DNA of 61,140 nt from Ferruginibacter sp. (GTDB taxonomy: Bacteria > Bacteroidota > Bacteroidia > Chitinophagales > Chitinophagaceae): the NCBI GenBank assembly GCA_017983695.1, contig JAGOAX010000016.1, positions 1 through 61,140 on the forward strand. Direction: 5' to 3'. Position numbers and translations under genes: made by a program. This document shows, one piece after another, positions 35,045 to 43,563 of this stretch. The notes below the pieces were generated by a model that did not search any database, was not told the DNA's origin, and was given only the letters and a program-made list of their open reading frames with translations. Within the stretch, counting starts at the first letter, position 1. Every line of letters starts with the position of its first letter.

Positions 35045-35073
35045 ATTAGTTTAATGTTAAAACAAAGATAATC
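35029..35073 (-). promoter_or_regulatory. SusC-2 promoter/leader, shared with SusC-1
   Basis: Identical over 45 bases to 30316-30360; the -7 box TATCTTTG is at 35063-35070 on the minus strand. Confidence 0.6.
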
Positions 35074-35179
35074 TCAAACATTTCAATTTGTAAAAAAAAG
35101 ACAGGTTTATTAGGTGTTTAGCTGCTTTATCCAGCAGTTTTTCCGCTTTTAATAAGTACTTTTCTCTTATTACTAAATT

Positions 35180-37588
35180 CTATAAATTAAGCTGATTTAT
35201 TTTTCCTTTGGCAGGTGAAACAATCAGCAGTAACACCGGTAATAAAATAAGGTTCGTTAATGTAGCTACAAATAATGTAACAGAAGTAAGCCAGCCCAAA
35301 GCAATAGTGCCACCAAAGCCACTAAAACAGAAAATAACAAAGCCTGCTATTAAAACCAGCGATGTATAAACGATACTTAAACCGGTGTTTTTTATAGTGG
35401 CGCTTACTGTTGCATTTACATCGTTATTATACACCGGCAATTCCTGTTTATAGTTTACCAAAAACCTGATGGTTATATCTATTGCAATACCCAAAGCCAC
35501 ACTAAAAACCAGTACTGTACTTGGTTTTAGCGGCACCCCGGCCCAACCCATTACCCCGGCAGTAATTACCAGCGGTATTAAATTAGGAATTAAAGAGCAG
35601 GCTAATATACGTACCGATTTAAACAGGTATAACATACATAATGCAATTAATAAAAAAGCCCAGAAAATACTTTCTTTTAACCCATTTACAATAAAGCGGC
35701 TGCCCTCTAAAAAAGTTGAACTTGTGCCGGTTACTGTTATTTTATATATGGCTTTGGTAGTATCTTTTATATCAATACTGTCAATACCGTTTAATATTTT
35801 ATTGGCATTTAGCTTTATTGAATCAACAATTGGCAGCAACGCCTGTGTACCCACATCCGCCATACTCATGCTGATGCGTAAATATTGTTCGGTACTGTCG
35901 ATAAAAGAGCCTACCAGTTTTAATGTTGCGGAATCAGCCGCTGTCATTTCATTGTTTTCTTTACGGCTGTTTATTATACGTAACTTATCGTGTAAATCTT
36001 TTAAAGGGTTGCCAAATGCAGGTAATGTATAAGTTGAATCTCCTCCACCTTCGCTAATAGCCTGGTAGCTGAATTTAATGCCGTCAATAACCGATAATGG
36101 TTTGGCAATATTATTTTGTTTTGCTAAAAATGAGTCCTGAAACAAAGCAATTTTATTTATATCTGTAGTGGCTTTTAAAATGCCTTTGGGTTTCTTTGTG
36201 TCTAACATTATTTCTAACGGCATAACCCCTTTAAAATTGTGTTCGAAAAATTTAAGGTCGGTATAGATTTTATCTGTTTTTGGTAAGTCATCAACAATAA
36301 AAGCCACACTCTTCAATTTAAAAATCCCAACAATTGAAAAAACCAGGACAATTGCTGTAGCTATATAAACAATTTTTTTATGGTGTACCACCCAGCGCTC
36401 TATTAGTAATAAAAAAGAAGTGAGCCAGCGGTTATTTAAATATTTCGTTTGCGATGTTTTGGGCGACGGTAAATAACTTAATACTGATGGCAATAAAATA
36501 AAGGAGATAAAAAATATCACCATTATACTTATACCGGCCACTACACCAAACTCTTTTAAAATAGGGCTTTTAGTTAATGCAAAAACAGCAAAGCCAATAG
36601 CAGCAGTAATATTACAAAACAAGGTAACCACTCCCATCTTACTTACCATTTCTACCAGCGACTTTCGCTTATCGCCGTTTTGTAAATAAGAAGTATGATA
36701 CTTATTGATAAAATAAATACAGTTGGGTACGCCAATAACCACAACCAATGGTGCTATTAATGCCGTGAGGATACTTATTTTATAGCCGCACAATTGCAGA
36801 ACGCCCAGACTCCATACCACCCCAAAAAGTACTACCAACAAGGAAAGCAGTGTGGTGCTTAAAGAACGAAAAAATAGGAATAATATTAACGCACTTAAAA
36901 CCAAGGAGCCAATTAAAAAGAAACGCATTTCTTTTTGCAGCCGGTCTCCAACAACTGTACGAATTAAAGGCAAGCCACTTACATGAGTTTCCTGTTTTGT
37001 ATTGGTATCAAAGGTTTTTATAGCAGCAGTAATATCAGCAATAATTTTTGAACGTTTTACAGAATTAAGCGCTTCTCTGTTTATCCGTACGGCCATTAAG
37101 TACGTATTTGTTTCCGGATTATACAACTTGGATTTATAGAAAGAAAGATTTTGAAAAACAGCTTTAGCGTTATCTAATAGTATCTGGCTATTCAATGAAT
37201 CGGAGAATATTTTTACAGGCACGAGCTTTTCTGTAAGTGTGTCTTTTTGAAGGCCTATTGCTGCAGGAATACTCAGCACATCTTCAACATATTCCACATT
37301 TCGTATTTGCTTATGCAGTTTGCTGTATTCTTTAAAAAAGGCAAGACTGAAAAAATTATTGGTTTGTATGCCGGCTACAAGTGTGTTACCATCATCACCA
37401 AATTTTTGCTGAAAAGATTTATACTCCTGGTATTTGGGGTTATCTGTCGGTATGGCTTTTGCAAATTCGTAACCCAGTTTTACCTGGCTGGCATAAAACC
37501 CCATTACAGCTGTTGCTGCAAATAACACAATTAAAAGTACCAGGCGGTTTTTTATTACATAAGTTCCTAAACGTTGCCACATAGTCAT
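35180..37588 (-). CDS. MMPL/RND-superfamily transporter
   Basis: A protein of about 802 residues with the duplicated RND layout: one N-terminal membrane helix (VLLIVLFAATAVMGFYAS), a large periplasmic domain and five more helices. After a cytoplasmic linker the whole unit repeats. The second helix group contains FSVALGIAIDITIRFLVNY, with acidic residues in the membrane as expected of proton-driven RND pumps. MMPL-type members move lipids or hydrophobic molecules to the outer envelope. ATG 37588 (MTMWQRLGTY) is preferred over 37621. It stands alone on the minus strand, divergent from recO. Confidence 0.85.
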   Translation of the reverse strand: MTMWQRLGTYVIKNRLVLLIVLFAATAVMGFYASQVKLGYEFAKAIPTDNPKYQEYKSFQQKFGDDGNTLVAGIQTNNFFSLAFFKEYSKLHKQIRNVEYVEDVLSIPAAIGLQKDTLTEKLVPVKIFSDSLNSQILLDNAKAVFQNLSFYKSKLYNPETNTYLMAVRINREALNSVKRSKIIADITAAIKTFDTNTKQETHVSGLPLIRTVVGDRLQKEMRFFLIGSLVLSALILFLFFRSLSTTLLSLLVVLFGVVWSLGVLQLCGYKISILTALIAPLVVVIGVPNCIYFINKYHTSYLQNGDKRKSLVEMVSKMGVVTLFCNITAAIGFAVFALTKSPILKEFGVVAGISIMVIFFISFILLPSVLSYLPSPKTSQTKYLNNRWLTSFLLLIERWVVHHKKIVYIATAIVLVFSIVGIFKLKSVAFIVDDLPKTDKIYTDLKFFEHNFKGVMPLEIMLDTKKPKGILKATTDINKIALFQDSFLAKQNNIAKPLSVIDGIKFSYQAISEGGGDSTYTLPAFGNPLKDLHDKLRIINSRKENNEMTAADSATLKLVGSFIDSTEQYLRISMSMADVGTQALLPIVDSIKLNANKILNGIDSIDIKDTTKAIYKITVTGTSSTFLEGSRFIVNGLKESIFWAFLLIALCMLYLFKSVRILACSLIPNLIPLVITAGVMGWAGVPLKPSTVLVFSVALGIAIDITIRFLVNYKQELPVYNNDVNATVSATIKNTGLSIVYTSLVLIAGFVIFCFSGFGGTIALGWLTSVTLFVATLTNLILLPVLLLIVSPAKGKINQLNL

Positions 37589-37710
37589 TGAATAATTAAT
37601 TGATAAAGAATAATTGTGCAAAGAAAACCAATTTGAACGTAATTGAAGGGCTTAGCTGAGCCAATGTTCGCTATTTTTGAAAAGTGATAGCCGTTATCAG
37701 AGTATAAAAC

Positions 37711-37731
37711 TCCCCTTTAGGGGTTGGGGGC
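37711..37731. repeat. C/G-rich palindromic repeat unit, family C
   Basis: TCCCCTTTAGGGGTTGGGGG plus one base, ending three bases before the recO ATG. Related to units at 17457, 45148 and 45260. Here it would lie in the recO 5' leader and could hide the ribosome-binding region. Confidence 0.5.
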
Positions 37732-37734
37732 ATT

Positions 37735-38466
37735 ATGACACACAAAACAAAAGGTATAGTATTACGCACCATAAAATATGGTGAAACCAGCTTGGTAGTT
37801 ACCATTTTTACCGAACTGTTTGGTATACAAACCTATATGGTTAACGGGGTGCGTACAACAAAAAAAGCTGCAGCAAAAGCTAACTATTTTCAACCGGCGG
37901 CTATACTGGATATGGTGGTGTATCACAGCGAAAACAAACCTATGCACCGCATTAAAGAATTTAGCTGGGCCTGTTTATACGACACGGTACTTACCGATGT
38001 AATTAAAAACAGTATTGCAGGCTACATGGTGGAATTACTGCAAAAATCTTTAAAACAACCAGAGGCCAATACCGACCTTTTTCATTTTTGCGAAGACGCT
38101 TTGCTGCAGCTGGACAAAAGCAAAAAAAAAATAGCTGCTAATTTTCCGGTATTCTTTGCTTTGCACCTTGCTTATTTTTTAGGTTTTAGAATAACAGATA
38201 ATCATGATGCAACAAATAATATCCTGGATTTGCAGGAAGGCGGTTTTACAGACCATCAACCGCTACATCCGCATTTTATAAGTGGCGAGGCTGCCGCTTT
38301 AACTTCGCAGCTGCTTAAAGTAATGCAGCCTTACGAACTGGAAGATTTTAAACTAAATCATGCAATCCGCCGGCAGTTATTATTAAGTTACCAGGATTAT
38401 TATGCCCTGCACATTGCTGAATTTGGGCAAATGAAAACGCTATTGATATTGCATGAAGTACTTTAA
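37735..38466 (+). CDS. recO: DNA repair protein RecO
   Basis: The 243-residue recombination mediator, which with RecR loads RecA onto SSB-coated single-stranded DNA. The N-terminal OB fold reads KTKGIVLRTIKYGETSLVVTIFTELFG, with the typical GVRTTKK loop. The helical C-terminal part lacks a clear four-Cys zinc motif, which is optional in the family. Full length. It converges with the amidohydrolase gene: the two coding regions abut with no space. Confidence 0.93.
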   Translation: MTHKTKGIVLRTIKYGETSLVVTIFTELFGIQTYMVNGVRTTKKAAAKANYFQPAAILDMVVYHSENKPMHRIKEFSWACLYDTVLTDVIKNSIAGYMVELLQKSLKQPEANTDLFHFCEDALLQLDKSKKKIAANFPVFFALHLAYFLGFRITDNHDATNNILDLQEGGFTDHQPLHPHFISGEAAALTSQLLKVMQPYELEDFKLNHAIRRQLLLSYQDYYALHIAEFGQMKTLLILHEVL

Positions 38467-39672
38467 TTAAAGTATTCTTTTTGATGATGAATTTTCTGTT
38501 AACCGGCAATCATTAATATTTTCTATTAAAACTACTCCCGGGCATTTTCCTTTTTCAAAACTACCCAGGGTAGTATCCATTTGCAAAGCCCTGGCACCAT
38601 TAATAGTAGCCCATTGTAAAATAGTTTCTAATTGTAATTGAGCAAAATTTTTCTGTAGTGTTTTTATTTCTTCTAAAATATTAAGCTGGTGATTGGAGGC
38701 AAGGCTATCGGTACCCAAAACAATATTGCAATTATTTTCTATCAGCATATTTATGTCGGGTAGTGTATTACTTATATACAAATTAGCATTAGGGCAAAGG
38801 CAAAAATACAGTGTTGATAGTTGACGGTTGCCTGTCCCGATTTTTTCGGGAATAGTTGACAGGCTTGCAAATTCAATATCTTTTTTTGTTGTAGTAACAT
38901 TATGAACCAATATTAAGGACTGCCCCTTTGTAAAATTTGGCAGGAAACTTTGCAACCCACTTTTTCCACTGGCATTAAAAAATGAAATATCAATTCCCAA
39001 TTTTGAATACAGGTTTAAAAAATCTCCTGTTTTACTTTTTATAAAATCCTCCTCAGCAAAGGTTTCCTGATTATGGATGGTTACAATATCATTTACAGTA
39101 GCATTATTAATTAAACCAAATAACTGCGGCGAAACCGAATATGGTGCATGAGGCGAAAGCGTTGATCTTTGTTCGTTCGTCGTTGTCCTGTATTGTTCCA
39201 AAACAGCACTTGCTTTATCAAACCTGTCTTGTGCCGATGCAGGTACAAAACCAGCGACCTCGATAAAATTATGGTAGCGTAATCTTTTTTGGGCTTTTTG
39301 CCCGATGGTAATTGCAGTATTACAAATATCTCCCACAGCTACAATACCGGTTTGCAGCATTTCCTTTTCAGCAACTTCAATTGCTGTTAAAATATCTGCT
39401 GCAAAATCTCTTTGTGTAATAACTTTAAAAACAAATTCTACTAAACCTGTTTTTTCCGGAATAACACCTTTTAAATGCGATAGCTCCAGGTGGCAATGAG
39501 CATTAATAAACCCCGGGCAAAGTATGCCGTTAAATTGTGCTACATCTTCTCCTGCATCTGTAAGGGAAACAATATCGACAAACACACCTTTTTTATCAGT
39601 AATTAAAACATTACCGGCCGGCAACATGGTATGCCCCGTAAAAACATTATTTGCTGTAAATTTTCTGTACAA
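38467..39672 (-). CDS. Amidohydrolase-superfamily deaminase/hydrolase
   Basis: About 401 residues. The metal-binding signatures of the ATZ/TRZ/guanine-deaminase branch are present: NAHCHLELSHL early, HAPYS (mid), LVHN and GTDSLASNHQLN towards the C-terminus. It therefore should deaminate or dechlorinate a purine-like or aminofutalosine-like substrate, which I cannot specify. The conserved part begins around YRKFTANNVFTG, where a TTG at 39672 is a good start. An ATG at 39771 would add 33 residues without homology and lie in the divergent promoter region. A palindromic insertion around 38818-38864 is read in frame (PEKIGTGNRQLSTLY). Confidence 0.82.
   Translation of the reverse strand: MYRKFTANNVFTGHTMLPAGNVLITDKKGVFVDIVSLTDAGEDVAQFNGILCPGFINAHCHLELSHLKGVIPEKTGLVEFVFKVITQRDFAADILTAIEVAEKEMLQTGIVAVGDICNTAITIGQKAQKRLRYHNFIEVAGFVPASAQDRFDKASAVLEQYRTTTNEQRSTLSPHAPYSVSPQLFGLINNATVNDIVTIHNQETFAEEDFIKSKTGDFLNLYSKLGIDISFFNASGKSGLQSFLPNFTKGQSLILVHNVTTTKKDIEFASLSTIPEKIGTGNRQLSTLYFCLCPNANLYISNTLPDINMLIENNCNIVLGTDSLASNHQLNILEEIKTLQKNFAQLQLETILQWATINGARALQMDTTLGSFEKGKCPGVVLIENINDCRLTENSSSKRIL
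38818..38864. repeat. Palindromic repeat inside the amidohydrolase coding region
   Basis: Nested inverted arms GCCTGT/ACAGGC and TCCCGA/TCGGGA, with a direct repeat ATAGTTGAC at 38818-38826 and 38852-38860. It is translated in frame in a surface-type loop between two conserved blocks. Confidence 0.5.
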
Positions 39673-39692
39673 GTTGATTGATTGATAAATTG

Positions 39693-39700
39693 TAAATTTG
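39693..39700 (+). promoter_or_regulatory. Possible prfA promoter (TAAATTTG)
   Basis: A TAnnTTTG match with a TTG 16 bases upstream (39674-39676). It lies in the divergent gap before prfA, 120 bases from its ATG. Confidence 0.4.
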
Positions 39701-39820
39701 CCGCTCCCTGTAATTACAGGGCTAAACAAAAATAAAGTTGAACAAAGGTATGCGGTTGAAGTGAGTGACACAACGATGTTGATTGATGCTGCTGATGCCC
39801 GTTACCAAAATAAATATACT

Positions 39821-40885
39821 ATGTTAGATAAACTGGATGCTATAAAAGGAAAATTCGACAATTTAGGCGTATCACTTACCAATCCGGAGATTGTAAGTGA
39901 CAATAAAAAATTTGCTGCCATAAGTAAAGAATACCGCAGCCTTGAAAAGATTGTAAATGGCAGAAACGAATATGTTAAAGTATTGGAGGATATTGAATTT
40001 AATAAAGAGGTATTAAACAGCGATGATGCCGAAATGAGGGATTTAGCTAAGCAGGAGCTGCCTGCACTTGAGGAGAAAAAAACACAGCTGGAAGCACAAT
40101 TACGCCAGATGTTAATACCTAAAGATCCTTACGATGAAAAGAATGCTATACTGGAAATTCGTGCAGGTACCGGTGGTGATGAAGCCAGTCTATTTGCAGG
40201 AGATCTATTACGTATGTATTTAAAATATTGCGAAAAAAAGGGCTGGAAAACAACTTTGCTAAGCGAAAGTGAAGGTACTGTTGGCGGATATAAAGAGGTG
40301 CAGGTAGAAGTGGTGGGTGATGATGTATATGGTACTTTAAAATTTGAAAGCGGCGTACACCGAGTGCAAAGAGTACCCAATACGGAAAGCCAGGGCCGTG
40401 TACATACCAGTGCAGTAACAGTGGCCATAATGCCAGAGGCTGAAGAAGTAGATTTTGAATTGAAAGAAAGTGATGTAAAAATGGAAACTGCACGTAGTGG
40501 TGGTGCCGGCGGACAAAATGTAAACAAAGTAGAAACCAAAGTTTTTTTAACCCATAAGCCTACAGGTATTGTTGTAATGTGTCAAACCGACCGCAGCCAG
40601 TTGGGTAATAAACTAAAAGCGATGGAAATGCTGCGTACAAGATTGTATGATGAAGAAGTAAGAAAAGCGGAAGAAGCCATTTCGCACTTACGCAAAAGCC
40701 TGGTAAGTACAGGCGACAGGAGCGCTAAAATCCGGACCTATAATTTTCCGCAGGGCCGTGTAACCGACCACCGGATTGGCTTTACTGTTTACAATTTAGA
40801 TGCGGTATTAAATGGCGAGGTGCAGGAGTTTATTGATGCCCTTCAATTTGCAGAAAATGCAGAAAAACTAACCACACAGAATTAA
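39821..40885 (+). CDS. prfA: Peptide chain release factor 1
   Basis: This 354-residue class I release factor reads UAA and UAG stop codons. It has the GGQ motif (ARSGGAGGQNVNKVETKV) that triggers peptide release, and the codon-recognition domain before it. The N-terminal helical domain begins MLDKLDAIKGKFDNL, which sets the start at ATG 39821; a longer frame to 39698 has no homology. The C-terminal part RSAKIRTYNFPQGRVTDHRIG is typical of RF1. Confidence 0.95.
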   Translation: MLDKLDAIKGKFDNLGVSLTNPEIVSDNKKFAAISKEYRSLEKIVNGRNEYVKVLEDIEFNKEVLNSDDAEMRDLAKQELPALEEKKTQLEAQLRQMLIPKDPYDEKNAILEIRAGTGGDEASLFAGDLLRMYLKYCEKKGWKTTLLSESEGTVGGYKEVQVEVVGDDVYGTLKFESGVHRVQRVPNTESQGRVHTSAVTVAIMPEAEEVDFELKESDVKMETARSGGAGGQNVNKVETKVFLTHKPTGIVVMCQTDRSQLGNKLKAMEMLRTRLYDEEVRKAEEAISHLRKSLVSTGDRSAKIRTYNFPQGRVTDHRIGFTVYNLDAVLNGEVQEFIDALQFAENAEKLTTQN

Positions 40886-40967
40886 TATTTTCACTTGCAA
40901 CTATTTAATAATTTCTGCTATCTTCATCTTGAAAAAATTTTTGAATTAAACTATTAAACCTAAAAAA

Positions 40968-41588
40968 ATGTTAGACAATTTATTTGACTTAGTTAAAGGC
41001 CTTGCCGGCGACGCAGTTATAAAAAACCAGGAAGTACCAAACGAGCAAAACGAGGCTGTAATTGCCGAAGCTACAAATACTGTGGCAGGAGGCTTACAAA
41101 ATATGGTTGCTGGTGGTGGCCTGCAAAGTATTTTATCTTTATTTGGCGGCGGTGGCCAGCAAAAAGGTGGTATAATGAGTAATCCAATTGTATCAATGAT
41201 GATTGGGCATTTTGCAAATAAATTAATGAGCAAATACAATTTAGGCAGCTCACAGGCAAGTGGTGTAGCGGCTAATCTTATACCAAGTGTAATTAGTAAT
41301 TTAATAAACAAAACAAACGACCCAAGCGATAACGGCTTTAGCTTAGATAGTTTATTAAATTCATTAACTGGCGGTAAAAGTACCGAGGTAGCGCAACAGC
41401 AGCAGGCGGCAGGTGATAATGGCTTTAGTTTTCAAAATTTAATAAGCCAGTTTACAGGCGGCGGCCAACAAGGTGGCGGCGGTGGCTTAATGGATATTGT
41501 AAGCCAGATTGCCGGTGGCGCACAAAATCAGCAAAAACAGCAAGGTGGTGGTGGTTTAATGGATATGATAAAGGGCTTTATAAAATAG
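40968..41588 (+). CDS. DUF937-like Gly/Gln-rich protein
   Basis: A 206-residue protein. The first 130 residues resemble DUF937 proteins of Bacteroidota (MLDNLFDLVKGLAGDAVI, then helices with ASGVAANLIPSVISNLI). The rest is low-complexity: Gly/Gln stretches (GGGQQGGGGGLMDIVSQIAGG) alternate with short amphipathic helices FSLDSLLNSL, FSFQNLISQF and LMDMIKGFIK, which look like repeats of one motif. No signal peptide. Function of the family is unknown. Confidence 0.8.
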   Translation: MLDNLFDLVKGLAGDAVIKNQEVPNEQNEAVIAEATNTVAGGLQNMVAGGGLQSILSLFGGGGQQKGGIMSNPIVSMMIGHFANKLMSKYNLGSSQASGVAANLIPSVISNLINKTNDPSDNGFSLDSLLNSLTGGKSTEVAQQQQAAGDNGFSFQNLISQFTGGGQQGGGGGLMDIVSQIAGGAQNQQKQQGGGGLMDMIKGFIK

Positions 41589-41610
41589 TTAAAGATTAAG
41601 ATATTGTTAA

Positions 41611-41637
41611 AGCGTCCTTTTTAAGGACGCTTTTTTA
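41611..41637 (+). terminator. Terminator after the DUF937-like gene
   Basis: AGCGTCCTT/AAGGACGCT stem with a 3-nt loop and a run of T residues, 22 bases past the stop codon. Confidence 0.8.
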
Positions 41638-41896
41638 ATTTTATTTAAACCTAATAGATAACTTTACGTCGTAGATTTACTGGTGGCAATATGACGCAGA
41701 ATTTTTAACTTGGGACAGTAAAAATAAACAGTTCTTTTTTTCGTTATCAGGCAGATGTGGTTATGTGAATATGGTTATTAAGTAATCCTTAACAGTAACG
41801 TTGAAACCTTTGGCACCTGATTTGCGTATATAAGAATAGAACACACAACAATTAATTTTTTAAAAATTTCTCATAAGCAGTTAGTTTTGGTAAACG

Positions 41897-41925
41897 GCCC
41901 CGATTTCTATCGGGGCTTCTCTTTT
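41897..41925 (+). terminator. Orphan terminator upstream of tatC
   Basis: GCCCCGAT/ATCGGGGC stem around TTCT, followed by a T-rich tail (TCTCTTTTT). No coding gene ends just before it. Confidence 0.7.
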
Positions 41926-41958
41926 TATACAATGTTTTATAAAAATCATAAACTCAAT

Positions 41959-41966
41959 TACCTTTG
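41959..41966 (+). promoter_or_regulatory. -7 box (TACCTTTG) upstream of tatC
   Basis: TAnnTTTG match 17 bases before the TTG start codon of tatC. Confidence 0.45.
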
Positions 41967-41983
41967 CCATCCAAATTATACTA

Positions 41984-42874
41984 TTGGCTACAGAAAACTC
42001 AGACAGGAAGAATTTTTTTAAGAGGCTCCGCAAAGGATCCGAGGCTGAAGCAGAGCCAACCGAGATGACCTTTATGGATCATCTGGAAGCATTGCGCTGG
42101 CATATTATGCGTTCGGTAATTGTTTGGCTTGCCGCTGCAATTGCCATTTTTGTTTTTATAGATTGGGTTTTTGATTATATCATTACGGCACCCAGTAGAG
42201 AAGATTTTGTTACTTATGGTGCCTTATGCAGGTTTGGACATTGGCTGGGTGTAGGTGATGGTTTATGTATGCCCCCTGTAAAAATTGATTACCAGATTAA
42301 TGTAGTTAATGGCACATTTACGTCTGCACTAAGCATTGCCATGGTTGGCGCTGTTATTGTTGCCTTTCCTTATATTTTTTACGAGTTATGGCGTTTTATT
42401 AAGCCTGCACTTTCGGCTAAAGAAAAAAAATATGCAAGAGGCAGCATCTTTTGGGTATCACTTTGTTTTTTTATAGGCGCAGCATTTGGTTATTATTTAC
42501 TTGCTCCTTTTACATTTAATTTTTTAGCCTCATTTACCTTAGGTAAGTCTGGCGCAATTTTATACAGGCCCACTATTAATGATTATATCGACAGCCTTAC
42601 CAATTTAATTTTAGGCTGTGGTATTGCTTTTGAATTGCCGATCCTGGCATTTGTTTTGGCCAAAATTGGTCTTATTACCTCTACCTTCTTAAAAAAATAC
42701 AGCAAATATGCTTTTGTAATTATTTTGCTGGTGGCAGCTATCATTACACCTTCTCCTGATATTACCAGCCAGATAATTGTGGCACTGCCATTATTATTTC
42801 TTTACTGGATAAGTATTTTACTTGTCGCAAGAGTTGACAGGCAAAAAGCCAGGGAAGAAAAAGAGTGGAGTTAA
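41984..42874 (+). CDS. tatC: Sec-independent translocase subunit TatC
   Basis: A 296-residue multipass protein that forms the signal-peptide receptor of the twin-arginine translocase. It starts with a charged N-terminus, then the family motif FMDHLEALRWHIMRSV (Glu in the first-helix region), six membrane helices and the conserved FPYIFYELWRFIKPAL. The start is TTG 41984; the next ATG would cut into the conserved region. Length is slightly above the usual 240-260 because of a longer N-terminus and a first periplasmic loop. A Tat-signal protein is encoded at 51674-52063 in the same window. tatA/B are not seen here. Confidence 0.94.
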   Translation: MATENSDRKNFFKRLRKGSEAEAEPTEMTFMDHLEALRWHIMRSVIVWLAAAIAIFVFIDWVFDYIITAPSREDFVTYGALCRFGHWLGVGDGLCMPPVKIDYQINVVNGTFTSALSIAMVGAVIVAFPYIFYELWRFIKPALSAKEKKYARGSIFWVSLCFFIGAAFGYYLLAPFTFNFLASFTLGKSGAILYRPTINDYIDSLTNLILGCGIAFELPILAFVLAKIGLITSTFLKKYSKYAFVIILLVAAIITPSPDITSQIIVALPLLFLYWISILLVARVDRQKAREEKEWS

Positions 42875-42941
42875 GGTATAATAGATAAAGGAGCATTAGT
42901 AAAGAACATTCTTTTTTACTGTTTCCAAATTATTTATGTGT

Positions 42942-42949
42942 TAAATTTG
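42942..42949 (+). promoter_or_regulatory. -7 box (TAAATTTG) upstream of rpiB
   Basis: TAnnTTTG match 46 bases before the rpiB start codon. Confidence 0.4.
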
Positions 42950-42995
42950 CTAAGGCATTATTCATTATTTCATTATCAATTATCCATTAAAAATT

Positions 42996-43445
42996 ATGTC
43001 TCCCTTTAATTTAAAACTACCCGTTGCCATAGGATGTGATCATGCAGGGTTTGATTGCAAAGAAGACCTGATTTCTTTTTTAGAAGGAGAAGGCGTTGTA
43101 TTTAAAGATTATGGCACTTACAATAAAGATTCGGTTGACTATCCCGATTTTGCTCACCCTGTAGCAAGTGCTGTTGAAAAAGGCGAAGCCGCCTTTGGTA
43201 TTTTATTATGTGGCAGTGCAAATGGCGTTGCCATAACCGCCAATAAGCACCAAGGCGTAAGGGCAGCAATTTGCTGGGGAGAAGAACTGGCAGAGCTGGC
43301 TCGTAAGCATAATGATGCCAATGTTATTTGCATACCCGCCCGTTTTGTACGTGATGGCGATGCAGAAAAAATGCTGGATACTTTTATGAATACTGCATTT
43401 GAAGGCGGCCGCCATGGTAACCGGGTTAATAAGATTGCCTGCTGA
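42996..43445 (+). CDS. rpiB: Ribose-5-phosphate isomerase B
   Basis: A 149-residue RpiB/LacAB-type isomerase that interconverts ribose 5-phosphate and ribulose 5-phosphate in the pentose-phosphate pathway. Motifs present are IGCDHAGFDCKEDL at the start, the active-site Cys in LLCGSANGVAITANK and the phosphate-binding ARFVRDGD. Full length. A perfect 13-bp terminator follows, so the gene is transcribed alone. Confidence 0.95.
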   Translation: MSPFNLKLPVAIGCDHAGFDCKEDLISFLEGEGVVFKDYGTYNKDSVDYPDFAHPVASAVEKGEAAFGILLCGSANGVAITANKHQGVRAAICWGEELAELARKHNDANVICIPARFVRDGDAEKMLDTFMNTAFEGGRHGNRVNKIAC

Positions 43446-43508
43446 TTACCACTCATAAAATAATCTGATTACAGCGGTAAAGTATTAGTTATTTTGTTGC
43501 AACTTATT

Positions 43509-43541
43509 ACTGCGGAAGTTTAAAAACTTCCGCAGTATTTT
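43509..43541 (+). terminator. Terminator after rpiB
   Basis: A perfect 13-bp stem (ACTGCGGAAGTTT and complement), a 2-nt loop and a T run. Confidence 0.8.
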
Positions 43542-43563
43542 TAAATATTATAAAATGTTTTCA

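Larger units (their letters stand above)
41589..41983 (+). other. 395-base gap before tatC
   Basis: No protein gene is visible. It holds the terminator of the upstream gene, a second terminator at 41897-41925 with no gene in front of it, and the tatC promoter box at 41959. The orphan terminator leaves room for a small RNA of about 80-150 nt ending near 41925, but no RNA family is recognised. Confidence 0.4.

Noticed and set aside
39672..39771. N-terminal extension of the amidohydrolase up to ATG 39771
   Set aside because: The extra 33 residues lack family similarity and cover the divergent promoter region; TTG 39672 fits the conserved start better.
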